A stretch of DNA of 64,000 nt from Roseivivax sp. GX 12232 (GCF_021272185.1 NZ_JAJSEC010000002.1:124001-188000); one strand, 5' to 3'. Shown: positions 7,618 through 19,028, counted from the stretch's first letter. Numbers and translations are program-made. Notes: generated from the sequence alone by a model not told the origin.

Positions 7618-10600
7618 GTGGCGGAGAGCAAAAAATCGAAAGCGGGATGGCTGGGCCGCTTGGGCCGGGTCAGCGGCTGGAGCCTGGGGCTGATCCTCTC
7701 GGTCGGGGCCATGGCGGGGCTGATCCTCTATGCGCTGCTCGGCCGGCCGATCGACGCGCCGGGCTGGCTGAGCGAGCGTATCGAGACCCGGCTCGAGGAG
7801 GCGCTGCCGGGCTTCGACCTCGAGTTCAGCGCGCTGCGGCTGCAGCTTCTCTCCGAAGGGCTGGTGCGGGTCGGGCTGACCGATGTGCGGCTCCGGGCCG
7901 AGGCCACGGGCGCCGAGGTCGCGAGCCTGGGCGAGCTGCGCGCGGGGCTCTCGGCGCGGGCGCTCCTGTCGCGCGAGATCGCGCTGGAAGAGGCCGAGGC
8001 CTCGGGGCTTCTCCTGACCATGGAGCGCGACGAGGCCGGCGCGCTCAGCCTCGGGCTGACGCTCGGGCAGGGCGGCGCGCGCCCCGATTTGCCCACGGTG
8101 ATTGCCCGGATCGACGAGGCGCTCGGCACGCCGAGGCTAGACGGGCTCGACCGGGTCGGCATCGACGGCATCACGCTCCGCTACGAGGACGCCCGCGCCC
8201 GCCGCGGCTGGACCGCCGACGGCGGCACGCTGGTCGCCGAACGGGTGGCCGGCGCGCTGCGGCTTAGGGGCGAGATCGCGCTTCTGGGCGGCGAGACGGG
8301 CCTCGGCCTTGTCGAGATCGACGCCGAAAGCGACATCGGCGCGCAGGACGTGAGCTTCGGGCTGAGCCTCGACACGCTGGCCTCGGGCGACATCGCCACG
8401 CAAAGCCCGGCGCTGGCCTGGCTCGAGGCGATCCGCGCGCCGATCTCGGGCGACCTGCGCGGCTATCTCGACGAAAGCGGCGCGCTTGGCGGGCTCGACG
8501 TGACGCTGGCCATCGGCGAGGGCGCGCTGCAGCCGACGCCGGGGGCGACGCCCGTGGCCTTCGCCGGGGCCCGCACCGCCTTCGGCTACATCCCGCAGAC
8601 CGGGCAGCTCCGCTTTACCGAGATCTCGGTCGACAGCGCCTTCGGCCGGGCCGAGGCCGAGGGCCGCGTCTCGCTGACCGAAGAGGGCGCCTTCGTCGGG
8701 CAGTTCACCCTGGCCGACCTCTCGACCAACCCGCAGGACATCTTCGGCGCGCCGCTCGAGATCGACCGCGCCGAGGCCGACATGCGGCTGAGCCTCGATC
8801 CCTTCCGGCTGGAACTGGGCCGCTTCCGGGTGGTGGACCCCGAGATGCCGCTGCGCGCCTCGGGCCGGGCCGAGGCCGGGCAGGACGGCTGGCGCGTCGC
8901 GCTCGACGCCGAGATCGCCGAGACCACGCCGGGCATCGTGACCACCTATTGGCCCGCGCGGCTGGCGCCCCAGACCCGCAACTGGGTGCTCGCCAATGTC
9001 GAGACCGGGCGGCTCCGCGACGCCAGGATCGCGCTGCGTTTCGCGCCCGACCGCGCGGCGCCCCTGCGCTACATCGACCTGCGCTTCGAGGAGGCGCGGG
9101 TGCGTTTCGCCGAGACCCTGCCGCCGGTCGAATCCGCCGAAGGGCAGCTGGTGATCCACGGCGACCGGCTGGCGGTCATGGTCGATCGCGGCACCGCCCA
9201 TCCCGCCGAGGGCGGGCCGATCGATTTGGGCGGCAGCACCTTCGTGATCGCCGACGGCTCGCAGAAACCCGCGACCGGCGAGCTGCGGCTCGACACGCGC
9301 TCCTCGGTGACGGCGCTTCTGTCCTTTCTCGACGCCGACCCGATGCGGGTCATGCAGCGCGCCAACCGCCCCGTGGCGCTGATCGACGGGGAGATCGCGG
9401 CGACCGGCACCCTGCGGCTGCCGCTCCGCAGCGGCATCCGGCTGCGCGACATGCAGATCGACCTCACCGGCACCGTGGCGAACGCCACGAGCGAGAGCCT
9501 GGTGCCGAACCGAACACTCACCGCCGAGCGGCTCGACGTGGCGGTCACCGAGACCGGGCTGACCGTCTCTGGGCAGGCGGCGCTCTCAGACGTGCCGCTC
9601 CGGAGCCGCTTCGCGCTGCCCTTCGGCGAGGCACAGGGCGAGCCCGCCCGGGTCGAGGCCGAGGTGACGCTGTCCGACAGCGCCGCGCGGGCCTTCGGCG
9701 TGACCCTGCCCGAGGGCTTCCTGCGCGGCAGCGGGCCCGGGCGCTTCACCCTGACGCTGGCCCCCGAGACGCCGCCGCGCTTCGAGCTGACCTCGGAGCT
9801 GGCGGGCCTTGCCCTCTCGATCCCGGCGATCAACTGGGGCCTCTCGCGCGAGGCGACGGGCCGCTTCGAGCTTGCGGGCAGCCTTGGCGAGCGCGTCAGC
9901 CTCGAGGGCCTCCGGCTGTCCGGCGCGGGATTGCAGGCGCGGGGCAACGTGGCGCTCTCAGACGAAGGCGGCTTCCAGCGGCTCGACCTGCCGGAAGTCT
10001 CGGTGGGCGGCTGGTTCGACGGGGCGGTGACGCTCAGCGCGCGCGGCGCCGGGCGCCCGCCCGCCATCGCGATCAACGGCGGCACGCTGGACCTGCGCCG
10101 GGCCGAGCTGGGCGGCAGCGGCGGTGCGGTCGGCGGGGGCGGCGCGCCGATCCCGCTCTCGGTATCGCTCGACCGGCTCTATGTGACCGAGGGCATCATC
10201 CTGCGCGGCCTCTCGGGCGACTTCCAGGTCGCGGGCGGGCTCAACGGCCGCTTCACCTCGGGGCTCGAGGGCGACGGCGTGCGGATCAGCGGCGCGGCGG
10301 TGCCGCAGAACGGCGGCACGGCGATCCGGCTGGAATCCGACAACGCCGGCGCGGTGCTCGAAGCCGCGGGGCTCTTCCGGCAGGTCGACGACGGGACGCT
10401 CGACATGACGCTGGTGCCGGTCCGGGGCGCGCGCGGCACCTATGACGGGCGGCTCAAGGTCAGCGACGCGCGGCTGCGCGACGCGCCGATCCTGGGCGCG
10501 CTGCTCGACGCGGTCTCCATCGTCGGCATCATCGACCAGCTCGAGGGGCCGGGGATCTATTTCTCCGACGTGGACGCGCAGTTCCGCCTGACCCCGCGCC

Positions 10601-10893
10601 AGCTGGTGATCGAACGCGCCGCGGCGGTCGGCCCCTCGATGGGCATTTCGGTCGACGGCTACCTCGACCTCGCCAACCGGCGGATCGACGTGCAGGGGGT
10701 CTTCTCGCCGATCTACTTCCTGAACGGGGTGGGCCAGCTTCTGACCCGCCCGGGCGAGGGGCTCTTCGGCTTCAACTTCAACGTGACCGGCGCGATGGCC
10801 GAGCCCCGGGTTGCGGTCAATCCGCTTTCGGTGTTCACACCCGGCATGTTCCGCGAGATCTTCCGGCGCCCGCCGCCGAGCCCGGGGAACTGA
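7618..10893 (+). CDS. Large AsmA/YhdP-family inner-membrane protein
   Basis: 1091-residue protein of the AsmA/TamB/YhdP superfamily (DUF3971 and AsmA-like C-terminal regions). These form long periplasmic hydrophobic grooves thought to carry phospholipids between membranes. Seen: a single N-terminal transmembrane helix at about residues 21-42 after a lysine-rich start, then over a thousand residues of repetitive beta-strand sequence, and the family C-terminal stretch [18 protein letters not shown] followed by [22 protein letters not shown]. The start is a GTG with a weak Shine-Dalgarno, as no better in-frame start is seen. The queA gene follows after 40 bases. The lipid-transport role is inferred from family. 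Confidence 0.85.
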   Translation: MAESKKSKAGWLGRLGRVSGWSLGLILSVGAMAGLILYALLGRPIDAPGWLSERIETRLEEALPGFDLEFSALRLQLLSEGLVRVGLTDVRLRAEATGAEVASLGELRAGLSARALLSREIALEEAEASGLLLTMERDEAGALSLGLTLGQGGARPDLPTVIARIDEALGTPRLDGLDRVGIDGITLRYEDARARRGWTADGGTLVAERVAGALRLRGEIALLGGETGLGLVEIDAESDIGAQDVSFGLSLDTLASGDIATQSPALAWLEAIRAPISGDLRGYLDESGALGGLDVTLAIGEGALQPTPGATPVAFAGARTAFGYIPQTGQLRFTEISVDSAFGRAEAEGRVSLTEEGAFVGQFTLADLSTNPQDIFGAPLEIDRAEADMRLSLDPFRLELGRFRVVDPEMPLRASGRAEAGQDGWRVALDAEIAETTPGIVTTYWPARLAPQTRNWVLANVETGRLRDARIALRFAPDRAAPLRYIDLRFEEARVRFAETLPPVESAEGQLVIHGDRLAVMVDRGTAHPAEGGPIDLGGSTFVIADGSQKPATGELRLDTRSSVTALLSFLDADPMRVMQRANRPVALIDGEIAATGTLRLPLRSGIRLRDMQIDLTGTVANATSESLVPNRTLTAERLDVAVTETGLTVSGQAALSDVPLRSRFALPFGEAQGEPARVEAEVTLSDSAARAFGVTLPEGFLRGSGPGRFTLTLAPETPPRFELTSELAGLALSIPAINWGLSREATGRFELAGSLGERVSLEGLRLSGAGLQARGNVALSDEGGFQRLDLPEVSVGGWFDGAVTLSARGAGRPPAIAINGGTLDLRRAELGGSGGAVGGGGAPIPLSVSLDRLYVTEGIILRGLSGDFQVAGGLNGRFTSGLEGDGVRISGAAVPQNGGTAIRLESDNAGAVLEAAGLFRQVDDGTLDMTLVPVRGARGTYDGRLKVSDARLRDAPILGALLDAVSIVGIIDQLEGPGIYFSDVDAQFRLTPRQLVIERAAAVGPSMGISVDGYLDLANRRIDVQGVFSPIYFLNGVGQLLTRPGEGLFGFNFNVTGAMAEPRVAVNPLSVFTPGMFREIFRRPPPSPGN

Positions 10894-10933
10894 TCCCGAG
10901 ACCGCACCGAAGACCACCCGAGGCCCGCCCGAG

Positions 10934-11983
10934 ATGCTGCTTTCCGATTTCGATTTCGACCTGCCCGAGGACCGGATCGCGACCCGGCCCGCGCGGCCGC
11001 GCTCCTCCGCGCGGCTCCTGGTGGCCGAGGGCCCTGCCACCCATGACGCGGTGGTGCGCGATCTGCCCGACTGGCTGCGTCCCGGCGACCGGCTGGTGCT
11101 GAACGACACTCGGGTGATCCCGGCGCGACTCTCCGGCACCCGGCGGCGCGATGGCCCCGAAGGCCCGACCGAGGCGCGGATCGAGGTGACGCTCCTCGAG
11201 CCGCAGGCCGACGGCAGCTGGGGCGCGCTGGTCAAGCCACTGAAGAAGCTGCGCGAGGGCGAGGAGGTGATTTTCTCCGAGGATCTCTCCGCCACGCTCG
11301 AGGGCAAGGAGGACGGCCAGGCGCGGCTGCGCTTCAACCTCTCGGGCGAGGATTTCGACGCCGCCCTGGCCGAGGCCGGGGCCATGCCGCTGCCGCCCTA
11401 TATCGCCGCCAAGCGCCCCGCCGACGCCCGCGACAAGGAGGACTACCAGACCATCTGGGCCCGCCGCTCGGGCGCGGTCGCGGCGCCCACGGCGTCCCTG
11501 CATTTCGACGCGCCGCTCCTTGAGGCGTTAAAGGCCCGCGGCGTCACCTTCAGCCATGTCACCCTGCACGTGGGGGCGGGCACCTTCCTGCCGGTCAAGG
11601 TCGAGGATGTGACCACCCACAAGATGCACGCCGAATGGGGCGAGGTCAGCGCCGAGGCCGCGGAGGAGATCGCCGCGACCCGCGCCGCGGGCGGGCGGAT
11701 CATCCCCGTCGGCACCACCGCCCTGCGCCTGATCGAAAGTGCTGCGCGCGAGACCGGCGCCATCGCGCCTTTCGCGGGCGAGACCGACATCTTCATCTAT
11801 CCCGGCTTCACCTTCCGGGTGACGGACGCGCTGATGACCAATTTCCACCTGCCGAAATCGACGCTGATGATGCTGGTGGCGGCCCTCATGGGGCGCGAGC
11901 GGATCCTGGAAATCTACGGCCACGCCATCGCCGAGCGCTACCGGTTCTTCTCCTACGGGGACGCCTCGCTGCTGATCCCCTGA
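10934..11983 (+). CDS. queA: tRNA preQ1(34) S-adenosylmethionine ribosyltransferase-isomerase
   Basis: QueA transfers and isomerises the ribosyl part of SAM onto preQ1 at the wobble base of GUN-anticodon tRNAs, giving epoxyqueuosine. The 349 residues match the family length. Seen: the N-terminal [30 protein letters not shown]-like core ([16 protein letters not shown]), the [13 protein letters not shown] block, and FIYPGFTF with [11 protein letters not shown] near the end. The start at 10934 was chosen because homologs begin with [11 protein letters not shown]; an upstream in-frame start would read back into the AsmA-like gene. No tgt gene is visible next door, unlike in many relatives. Confidence 0.95.
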   Translation: MLLSDFDFDLPEDRIATRPARPRSSARLLVAEGPATHDAVVRDLPDWLRPGDRLVLNDTRVIPARLSGTRRRDGPEGPTEARIEVTLLEPQADGSWGALVKPLKKLREGEEVIFSEDLSATLEGKEDGQARLRFNLSGEDFDAALAEAGAMPLPPYIAAKRPADARDKEDYQTIWARRSGAVAAPTASLHFDAPLLEALKARGVTFSHVTLHVGAGTFLPVKVEDVTTHKMHAEWGEVSAEAAEEIAATRAAGGRIIPVGTTALRLIESAARETGAIAPFAGETDIFIYPGFTFRVTDALMTNFHLPKSTLMMLVAALMGRERILEIYGHAIAERYRFFSYGDASLLIP

Positions 11984-12082
11984 GCCGAAAGTGCCGTTTG
12001 CGACAGACCCCTGTCGCGGGCCCGTTGTGACCCCCCGGAGAATCGCGCTAAGGCGGCGGCGAAACGACAGGGGACACCCGCC

Positions 12083-13381
12083 ATGATCCAGGTATTCAAC
12101 AGCTCCTGGGCCCTGCTTCTGGGCATGACGCTCTTGATGGTCGGCAACGGCCTTCAGGGCTCGCTCCTGGGTGTCAGGGGCTCGGCGCAGGGCTTTTCGC
12201 CCTTCATGATGTCGATCGTCATGGCGGCCTATTTCCTGGGCTTCATCATCGCCTCGCAGATGACCCCGCGAATGATCCAGCGGGTCGGCCATGTGCGGGT
12301 CTTCGCGGCCCTCGGCTCGATCGTCTCGGCGGTGCTGATCCTGTTCCCCGCGCTGCCCTATGCGCCCTTCTGGGTCGCGGGCCGGGTGGTCCTGGGCTTT
12401 GCCTTCTGCGGTCTCTACGTCACCGCCGAGAGCTGGCTGAACAACTCCTCGACCAACGAGACCCGGGGCCAGGCGCTGTCGCTCTACATGATCGTGCAGA
12501 TGGTCGGCATCATCGCCGCCCAGGCGATCCTGAACCTGCCGGACCAGTCGGGCTTCCTGCTTTTCGTGATCCCCTCGGTGCTGGTCTCGCTGGCCTTCGC
12601 GCCGATCCTTCTGAGCATCTCTCCGACGCCGGCCTTCGAGTCGACCAAGCGGATGACGCTGGGCCAGCTCTTCCAGTCCTCGCCCCTGGGCTGCGTCGGC
12701 ATGGCGCTCATGGGCTCGGTCTTCGCGGCGCAGTTCGGCATGGCGGCGGTCTTCGCCACCGAGGCCGGGCTGAGCCTGGCGCAGACCTCGATCTTCGTGG
12801 CGGCCTTCTACACCGGCGCGCTGATCTTGCAGTATCCCTTGGGCTATGTCTCCGACCGCATGGACCGGCGCCTGCTGATCTCCATCGTGGCGGGCGTCGG
12901 CGGCGCCGCGGCCGTGGTGGCCTCGCTTTTCTCCGAGCAGTTCCTGGTGCTGGTCGGCGCGGCCTTCATGATCGGCGGCGCGGCCAACCCGCTTTATTCG
13001 CTGCTGATCGCCCATACCAACGACTTCCTCGAGTTCGAGGACATGGCGGCGGCCTCGGCGGGGCTGCAGTTCCTGAACGGCGTCTTCGCGGTCATGGGCC
13101 CGATCCTGACCGGTTTCCTGATGACCACTTCGGGGCCCGCGGCCTTCTTCGTGCTGATCGCCATCCCGATGCTGATGCTCATGGGCTACGCGCTCTGGCG
13201 CGCCTCGCGCCGTCCGACCGCCGATGACACCAACGACTACATCCCGGTGATGCCGACCGCCTCGATGGTGGCCATGGGCGCCGCGCAGGACTGGGCGATC
13301 GAGACCGCCGAGGCCGAGGCCGACGACGAGGAGGACGCGGATCCCGCGTCCCCCGCCGCCCGCCCGGGTGCTGCGGGCTGA
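12083..13381 (+). CDS. MFS transporter, YcaD-like
   Basis: Major facilitator of 432 residues with about 12 hydrophobic helices. Seen: a first helix from residue 8, the loop between helices 2 and 3 with RMIQRVGHVRVFAALG, the FCGLYVTAESWLNNSSTNETRG segment typical of the YcaD/YfkF-like subgroup, and YVSDRMDRRLL between helices 8 and 9. The C-terminal 45 residues are hydrophilic and very acidic (EAEADDEEDAD). Substrate unknown. It stands alone in its strand context, 99 bases after queA, and is followed by a DUF924 gene. Confidence 0.85.
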   Translation: MIQVFNSSWALLLGMTLLMVGNGLQGSLLGVRGSAQGFSPFMMSIVMAAYFLGFIIASQMTPRMIQRVGHVRVFAALGSIVSAVLILFPALPYAPFWVAGRVVLGFAFCGLYVTAESWLNNSSTNETRGQALSLYMIVQMVGIIAAQAILNLPDQSGFLLFVIPSVLVSLAFAPILLSISPTPAFESTKRMTLGQLFQSSPLGCVGMALMGSVFAAQFGMAAVFATEAGLSLAQTSIFVAAFYTGALILQYPLGYVSDRMDRRLLISIVAGVGGAAAVVASLFSEQFLVLVGAAFMIGGAANPLYSLLIAHTNDFLEFEDMAAASAGLQFLNGVFAVMGPILTGFLMTTSGPAAFFVLIAIPMLMLMGYALWRASRRPTADDTNDYIPVMPTASMVAMGAAQDWAIETAEAEADDEEDADPASPAARPGAAG

Positions 13382-13486
13382 GGCGCAACCCTGTCACATC
13401 GTTGACATAAAAGGTGATTGTGCCCTCCGGCGCGCGCGTGATTACCCTTGGGGAAGGGTAGTGATGTTGGACGAGGGAGCGGAGCC

Positions 13487-14071
13487 ATGACCGCCGGACC
13501 CGAGGAGATATTGGCCTTCTGGCTCGACGAGGTCGGACCGGAAGGATGGTACAAGCAGGAGGACGCGCTCGACGCCGAGATCGCCCGGCGCTTCGGGCCC
13601 AGCTACGAGGCGGCTATGGAGGGCCATCACGCGCTCTGGCTGACCTATCCCTCGGGGGTGCTGGCCTATGTGATCCTGATCGACCAGTTCGCCCGCAACA
13701 TGTTCCGCGGCTCGGCCCGGGCCTTCGCCGGCGACCAGATCGCGCTCGCGGCGGCGAAACAGGCGATCCGCAAGCAGTGGGACCTGAGGATCGATCCGCC
13801 GGCGCGGCAGTTCTTCTACCTGCCCTTGATGCATTCGGAGAACCTCTGCGACCAGGAGCAATGCGTGCGCCTGATGAAGGAGCGGATGCCCGAGGCCGAG
13901 AGCAACCTGCTGCACGCCCGCGTGCACCGCGAGGTGATCCGGCTCTTCGGGCGGTTCCCCTACCGCAATGGCGCGCTCGGCCGGAAGACGACCTCGCAGG
14001 AGGAGCGCTTCGCCGAGGACGGCGGCTACGGCGCGCTCCTGCGCGAGATGCAGGCGGAGAAGGCGGCGTAG
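13487..14071 (+). CDS. DUF924 family protein
   Basis: 194-residue cytosolic protein of the DUF924 family, structurally a TPR-like all-helical fold with no established function. Seen: the family blocks ILAFWLDEVGPEGWYK at the N-terminus, LIDQFARNMFRG, FFYLPLMHSENLCDQE and LFGRFPYRNGALGR. The ATG at 13487 is chosen because GGAG motifs lie directly upstream and homologs begin here. It is the last gene before a 700-base non-coding stretch that holds two copies of a dispersed palindromic repeat. Confidence 0.87.
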   Translation: MTAGPEEILAFWLDEVGPEGWYKQEDALDAEIARRFGPSYEAAMEGHHALWLTYPSGVLAYVILIDQFARNMFRGSARAFAGDQIALAAAKQAIRKQWDLRIDPPARQFFYLPLMHSENLCDQEQCVRLMKERMPEAESNLLHARVHREVIRLFGRFPYRNGALGRKTTSQEERFAEDGGYGALLREMQAEKAA

Positions 14072-14120
14072 GGGGGGGCTTGTTGGGACAAAAGCCGCTC
14101 ACGCCGAACGACCGCTTCTT

Positions 14121-14290
14121 GCGCCCGAATAGCATCGAAGATGCCGGGCGCGCGCCGGCCCGGCCCGATGGGCCGGCGCTCCTGGGGATGGCGCGCTTAG
14201 CCTGCCTCTAGCCCTGACCTTGTTGGGATAAAGCGCTTAGCTTTGAGGTCAGCAGCGCCGACCCCCGGTCCGGCGCGCGCCCTTTGTTCG
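14121..14290. repeat. Family A intergenic palindromic repeat, copy 1
   Basis: Begins with GCGCCCGAATAGCA. Its outer arms, GGCGCGCGCC...GGCCGGCGCT on the left and AGCGCC...GGTCCGGCGCGCGCC on the right, form a long imperfect inverted repeat. The centre carries CTTGTTGGGATAAAGCGCTT. The same architecture recurs at 14385, 41051 and, degraded, 54541. Confidence 0.8.
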
Positions 14291-14384
14291 GGATGGGTGG
14301 TAGGGCGGTAGGGCGCGTCTTGGGGCGCGGCGTCCATGACAAGCGTTCGCACTGAGATACTCGGGCCAAATCAAGGCTCTTCTT

Positions 14385-14550
14385 GCGCCCGAATAGCACC
14401 GAAGGTGCCGGGCGCACGCCGGACCGGCCCGATGGGCCGGCGCTCCTTGGGGTGGCGTGCTTAGCCTGCCTCTGGTCCTGACCTTGCCGGGATAAAGCGC
14501 CTTGCTCAGAGGTCGGCAGCGCCGGCCCCCGGTCCGGCGCGCGCCCTCTG
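14385..14550. repeat. Family A intergenic palindromic repeat, copy 2
   Basis: Second copy in the same orientation as copy 1, starting with GCGCCCGAATAGCACCG. The centre reads CTTGCCGGGATAAAGCGCCTT and the right arm AGCGCCGGCCCCCGGTCCGG. It differs from copy 1 by scattered substitutions, so the two are not a recent duplication. Confidence 0.8.
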
Positions 14551-14698
14551 TTGGGGGGGGGTGGAGAGGGCGGTAGGGCGCAGGTTTGAGTGGTGTCGCT
14601 CGAGGCAGGCGCTCGCGCTGAAGCGCAGGGTTTCAGCCTCACCCCTACCTGCGCCCTCTCTTGCGCGGGGTGGCGCCGCGTCCCAGACCAACCGTCAC

Positions 14699-14730
14699 AA
14701 AAAAAAGGGCCGCCCCTCACGGACGGCCCC
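14699..14730 (-). terminator. Rho-independent terminator for the 78-aa gene
   Basis: Read on the minus strand: a hairpin with arms GGGCCGTCC and GGGCGGCCC (one mismatch) followed by eight T. It lies 45 bases after the stop of the 78-residue gene and should end the hydrolase transcript. Confidence 0.8.
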
Positions 14731-14775
14731 GTCACTCTCCGCAAAGGCGCGGCAAACACCACGCCCGGCAGCACC

Positions 14776-15012
14776 TCACCCGCTCTTCGCCCCGATTCCC
14801 AGCTCCGCGATCCGGCGCTCGAGGAACGACCGCCCGCGGCGTTCGGCGAGGCGGACGCGCATGCAGGTGAGATATTCCTCCTCGAGCGTCGTCGAGGCGG
14901 CGGCGAGAACCTCGGCCACCTCGACGTGCAGCCGGTCCTCGCCCGAGGCGTCCATCGCCGCCAGGGTGTCCCGGGCGAGCCGGTCGGCGAGCTCGGTGAT
15001 ATAGGAGGCCAT
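14776..15012 (-). CDS. Small conserved hypothetical protein, 78 aa
   Basis: Soluble, helical, charged protein of 78 residues of unknown function. Nothing in it matches a family I can name; it is rich in Glu, Arg and Ala and has one cysteine in EEYLTCMRVRLAERRGR. It starts 10 bases after the stop of the alpha/beta hydrolase gene with AAGG upstream of the ATG, and is followed by a clear terminator, so it is the last gene of a two-gene transcript that diverges from iscR. That position suggests a link to iron-sulfur or iron conditions, but this is only inference. Confidence 0.75.
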   Translation of the reverse strand: MASYITELADRLARDTLAAMDASGEDRLHVEVAEVLAAASTTLEEEYLTCMRVRLAERRGRSFLERRIAELGIGAKSG

Positions 15013-15022
15013 CGCCGCCGCC

Positions 15023-15676
15023 TTACCGCGTCGTCTCGGTCAGGCGCCGCTTCACGTAGCCGGTGACCGTGTCGATCATGGTCTCCATATGCGGCTCCTC
15101 GAAGAAATGGCCGGAGCCCTCGATCTCTTCGTGGGTGATGGTGATGCCCTTCTGGTCCTGCAGCTTGCCCACCAGCTGGCGAGTGTCGCCGGGGGTCGCC
15201 ACGCGGTCGGCGGTGCCGTTCACGATCAGGCCCGAAGAGGGGCAGGGCGCCAGGAAGGAGAAGTCATACATGTTGGCCGGCGGGCTCGCCGAGATGAAGC
15301 CGGTGATCTCGGGCCGGCGCATCAGGAGCTGCATGCCGATCCAGGCCCCGAAGGAGAAACCCGCGACCCAGCAATGCTTCGAATTGGCGTTGAGCGACTG
15401 CAGGTAATCGAGCGCGGCGGCCGCATCGGACAGCTCGCCCACCCCCTGGTCGTATTCGCCCTGGCTGCGCCCGACCCCGCGGAAATTGAACCGCATGACG
15501 GTGAAGCCCATGTTGTAGAAGGCGTAATGCAGGTTGTAGACAACCTTGTTGTTCATCGTGCCGCCGAACTGCGGATGCGGATGCAGCACGATGGCGATCG
15601 GCGCGTCGCGGTCCTTTTGCGGGTGGTAACGGCCTTCGAGGCGGCCTTCGGGTCCGGGAAAAATAACCTCGGGCAT
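15023..15676 (-). CDS. Alpha/beta hydrolase (COG2945 type)
   Basis: 217-residue alpha/beta-hydrolase-fold protein. Seen: LHPHPQFGGTMNNKVV (oxyanion region, residues about 31-46), FNFRGVGRSQG, the nucleophile elbow GFSFGAW, an Asp in NGTADRVATPGD and the closing His in EGSGHFFEE. Substrate unknown; members are annotated as hydrolases of the dienelactone type. The gene diverges from iscR; the shared 173-base region holds an Irr-type palindrome 54 bases upstream of this start, so both directions may respond to iron. Confidence 0.87.
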   Translation of the reverse strand: MPEVIFPGPEGRLEGRYHPQKDRDAPIAIVLHPHPQFGGTMNNKVVYNLHYAFYNMGFTVMRFNFRGVGRSQGEYDQGVGELSDAAAALDYLQSLNANSKHCWVAGFSFGAWIGMQLLMRRPEITGFISASPPANMYDFSFLAPCPSSGLIVNGTADRVATPGDTRQLVGKLQDQKGITITHEEIEGSGHFFEEPHMETMIDTVTGYVKRRLTETTR

Positions 15677-15708
15677 GAGGCGCGAAGCTCCTTTGGATAC
15701 GGGAAATC

Positions 15709-15737
15709 TTGACGACTTCCCTCAACCTATTTAGAAC
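15709..15737 (+). promoter_or_regulatory. Candidate iscR-suf promoter
   Basis: TTGACG, a 17-base spacer and TAGAAC, in the only AT-rich patch of the region. The -10 hexamer lies inside the Irr-type palindrome, so binding there should block polymerase. The 5' untranslated region to iscR would be about 105 bases. Confidence 0.55.
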
Positions 15738-15746
15738 AATTCTAAA
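15730..15746. promoter_or_regulatory. Irr/ICE-type operator upstream of iscR
   Basis: TTTAGAACAATTCTAAA is a perfect 7-bp inverted repeat with a 3-base spacer and matches the iron-control element bound by Irr in alphaproteobacteria. It overlaps the proposed -10 of the suf promoter, implying repression by Irr under iron limitation, or modulation together with IscR. Confidence 0.75.
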
Positions 15747-15849
15747 TCCGGGGCTGCGCCCCTTTTGACTCCGTGCGAGATAGGCAAACCGGGGATTGAG
15801 GTCAATCGCCGCATGGGGCAAACCGGCTTGGCCGCGAAGGAGCGACGCG

Positions 15850-16311
15850 ATGAAACTCAGCACCAAGGGCCGTTACGCGATGGTCGCGCTTGTCGATATC
15901 GCGATGCAGCCCGAGGGGGACCTCGTGACCCTCTCGGATATCGCGCGGCGGCAGGACATTTCGCTGGCCTATCTCGAACAGCTCTTCGTGAAGCTGCGCC
16001 GGGCGGAGCTGGTGACCTCGGTCCGCGGCCCCGGCGGCGGCTACCGGCTGTCGCGGCCCTCGACCGAGATCCGCGTGGTCGACGTGCTTTCCGCCGTCGA
16101 CGAGACGGTGGACGCCATGCACAAGGGCGCCGGCGCCTCGGGCGGGCTCTCTGGGTCGAAGGCGCAGTCGCTGTCGAACCGGCTCTGGCAGGGGCTCTCG
16201 GCGCATGTCTATGTCTTCCTGCACCAGACCCGGCTTTCCGACGTGGTGGGCAACGCGCTGGTGCCATGCCCGGCGGTGCCCTCGCTCTTTGCCGTGGTGG
16301 ACGACAGCTGA
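15850..16311 (+). CDS. iscR: Rrf2-family iron-sulfur regulator IscR (single-cysteine type)
   Basis: Transcription regulator of 153 residues controlling Fe-S cluster assembly genes. Seen: the winged helix-turn-helix at 1-65 starting MKLSTKGRYAMVALVDIA, with the Rrf2 hallmark LEQLFVKLRRAELVTSVRGPGGGY. The three-cysteine cluster-binding motif of E. coli IscR is absent: the region around 90-105 reads HKGAGASGGLSGS, and the only cysteine is Cys140 in VPCPAVPS. A single-cysteine IscR that still binds a cluster has been described in Rhodobacter sphaeroides. Start at 15850 with GAAGGAG upstream. First gene of the suf operon; probably autoregulated. Confidence 0.93.
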   Translation: MKLSTKGRYAMVALVDIAMQPEGDLVTLSDIARRQDISLAYLEQLFVKLRRAELVTSVRGPGGGYRLSRPSTEIRVVDVLSAVDETVDAMHKGAGASGGLSGSKAQSLSNRLWQGLSAHVYVFLHQTRLSDVVGNALVPCPAVPSLFAVVDDS

Positions 16312-16396
16312 TGCCCGGCAGCGCTTCACCGATCCGCAGGGCGGGCGCCGCCGTATTCCCGGAAAGCCACGCTTTGCCAAGACAAGGGGGCCGGCC

Positions 16397-17443
16397 GTGA
16401 GCCAGAGGGTCTATCTTGACTGGAACGCCACCGCGCCGCTGCGGCGCGAGGCGCGCGACGCGATGATCGCGGCCATGGACCAGGTCGGCAATCCCTCCTC
16501 GGTGCATGCCGAAGGCCGCGCCGCCAAGTCCATCCTCGAGACCGCGCGCCGCCAGGTGGCGACCGCGCTCGGGGCCGACGGGGCGGATGTGATCTTCCTC
16601 TCGGGCGCCACCGAGGCTGCGGCGCTGGGGCTCGCGGGGCGCGCGCTCAAGGGCGGCGACATCGAACATGACGCCGTGGCGGCCTGGATCGAGCCAAGCC
16701 TGCCGGTCGACGGCGATGGCCGGGTCACGGTGGACGATCCGGGCGACAGCGTTCTGCAGGCCGCCAACAGCGAGACCGGCGTGATCCAGCGCCTGCCCGA
16801 GGGGCTGGCCCTGACCGATGCCACCCAGGTCTTCGGCAAACGGCCCTTCGCATTCAACTGGACCGGCGCGCGCATGGCCATCGTCTCGGCGCACAAGCTC
16901 GGCGGGCCCAAGGGCGTCGGCGCGCTGGTCATGCCGCGCGGCACCGATCTCGCGGCGCAGATCCGCGGCGGCGGCCAGGAGATGGGGCGCCGCTCGGGCA
17001 CCGAGAACCTGATCGGCATCGCCGGCTTCGGCGCCGCGGCCCAGGCCGCCGCCGCCGATCTGGACGCGGATCGCTGGGCGGAGATCGAAAAACTTAGAAA
17101 CATTCTAGAAGAAGCCGTTGCAGAGGCCGCGCCCGAGGTTAAGTTCATGGGCAAGGCGGCGCCGCGCCTGCCCAACACCAGTTGTTTCTCGGTGCCGGGC
17201 TGGAAAGGCGAGACGCAGGTCATGCAGATGGACCTCGCCGGCTTCGCGATCAGCGCGGGCTCGGCCTGTTCCTCGGGCAAGGTCCGCGAGAGCCGCGTGC
17301 TGAGGGCGATGGGCGCGGATGCCGCGACCGCCTCCGGCGCGATCAGGGTCAGCCTCGGGCTCGAGACGACGGAAGAAGACGTGATGCGCTTTGCCCAGAC
17401 CTGGGCGCGGCACAGGGACAAACACCGGGCGCGGGCGGCCTGA
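16397..17443 (+). CDS. Cysteine desulfurase (NifS/IscS-like, short)
   Basis: PLP-dependent enzyme taking sulfur from cysteine for Fe-S assembly; 348 residues, about 50 shorter than E. coli IscS. Seen: [13 protein letters not shown] at the N-terminus, SSVHAEGR, the PLP-contacting DATQ (Asp141), [10 protein letters not shown] with His166 and the Schiff-base Lys167, and [11 protein letters not shown] with the sulfur-carrying Cys291. The start is a GTG with AAGGGGG upstream; the gap to iscR is 85 bases. Residues 232-240 are written with rare codons (AGA, CTA) that create an Irr-like palindrome inside the gene. A second desulfurase, SufS, closes the operon, so the two may serve different acceptors. 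Confidence 0.9.
   Translation: MSQRVYLDWNATAPLRREARDAMIAAMDQVGNPSSVHAEGRAAKSILETARRQVATALGADGADVIFLSGATEAAALGLAGRALKGGDIEHDAVAAWIEPSLPVDGDGRVTVDDPGDSVLQAANSETGVIQRLPEGLALTDATQVFGKRPFAFNWTGARMAIVSAHKLGGPKGVGALVMPRGTDLAAQIRGGGQEMGRRSGTENLIGIAGFGAAAQAAAADLDADRWAEIEKLRNILEEAVAEAAPEVKFMGKAAPRLPNTSCFSVPGWKGETQVMQMDLAGFAISAGSACSSGKVRESRVLRAMGADAATASGAIRVSLGLETTEEDVMRFAQTWARHRDKHRARAA
17093..17109. promoter_or_regulatory. Irr-like palindrome inside the desulfurase gene
   Basis: CTTAGAAACATTCTAGA matches 12 of 14 arm positions of TTTAGAANNNTTCTAAA and lies about 380 bases upstream of sufB. It is an AT-rich island in a GC-rich gene made with rare codons. Whether it is bound is unknown. Confidence 0.35.
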
Positions 17444-17489
17444 CAGGGCCGGTACGCGCGACAGAAGCAGGATTAGGAAAGGTCGGACG

Positions 17490-19028
<1,539 letters not shown>

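Larger units (their letters stand above)
14072..14698. other. Non-coding stretch with two family A repeats
   Basis: About 630 bases without a supportable gene. It is dominated by two direct copies, about 264 bases apart, of the family A palindromic element listed separately. Between and after them are G-rich runs, including nine G at 14553-14561. The many short frames here are an effect of base composition. Confidence 0.7.

Noticed and set aside
14121-14550. Insertion sequence
   Set aside because: No transposase frame, no target-site duplication, and copies are under 200 bases; kept as a dispersed palindromic repeat.
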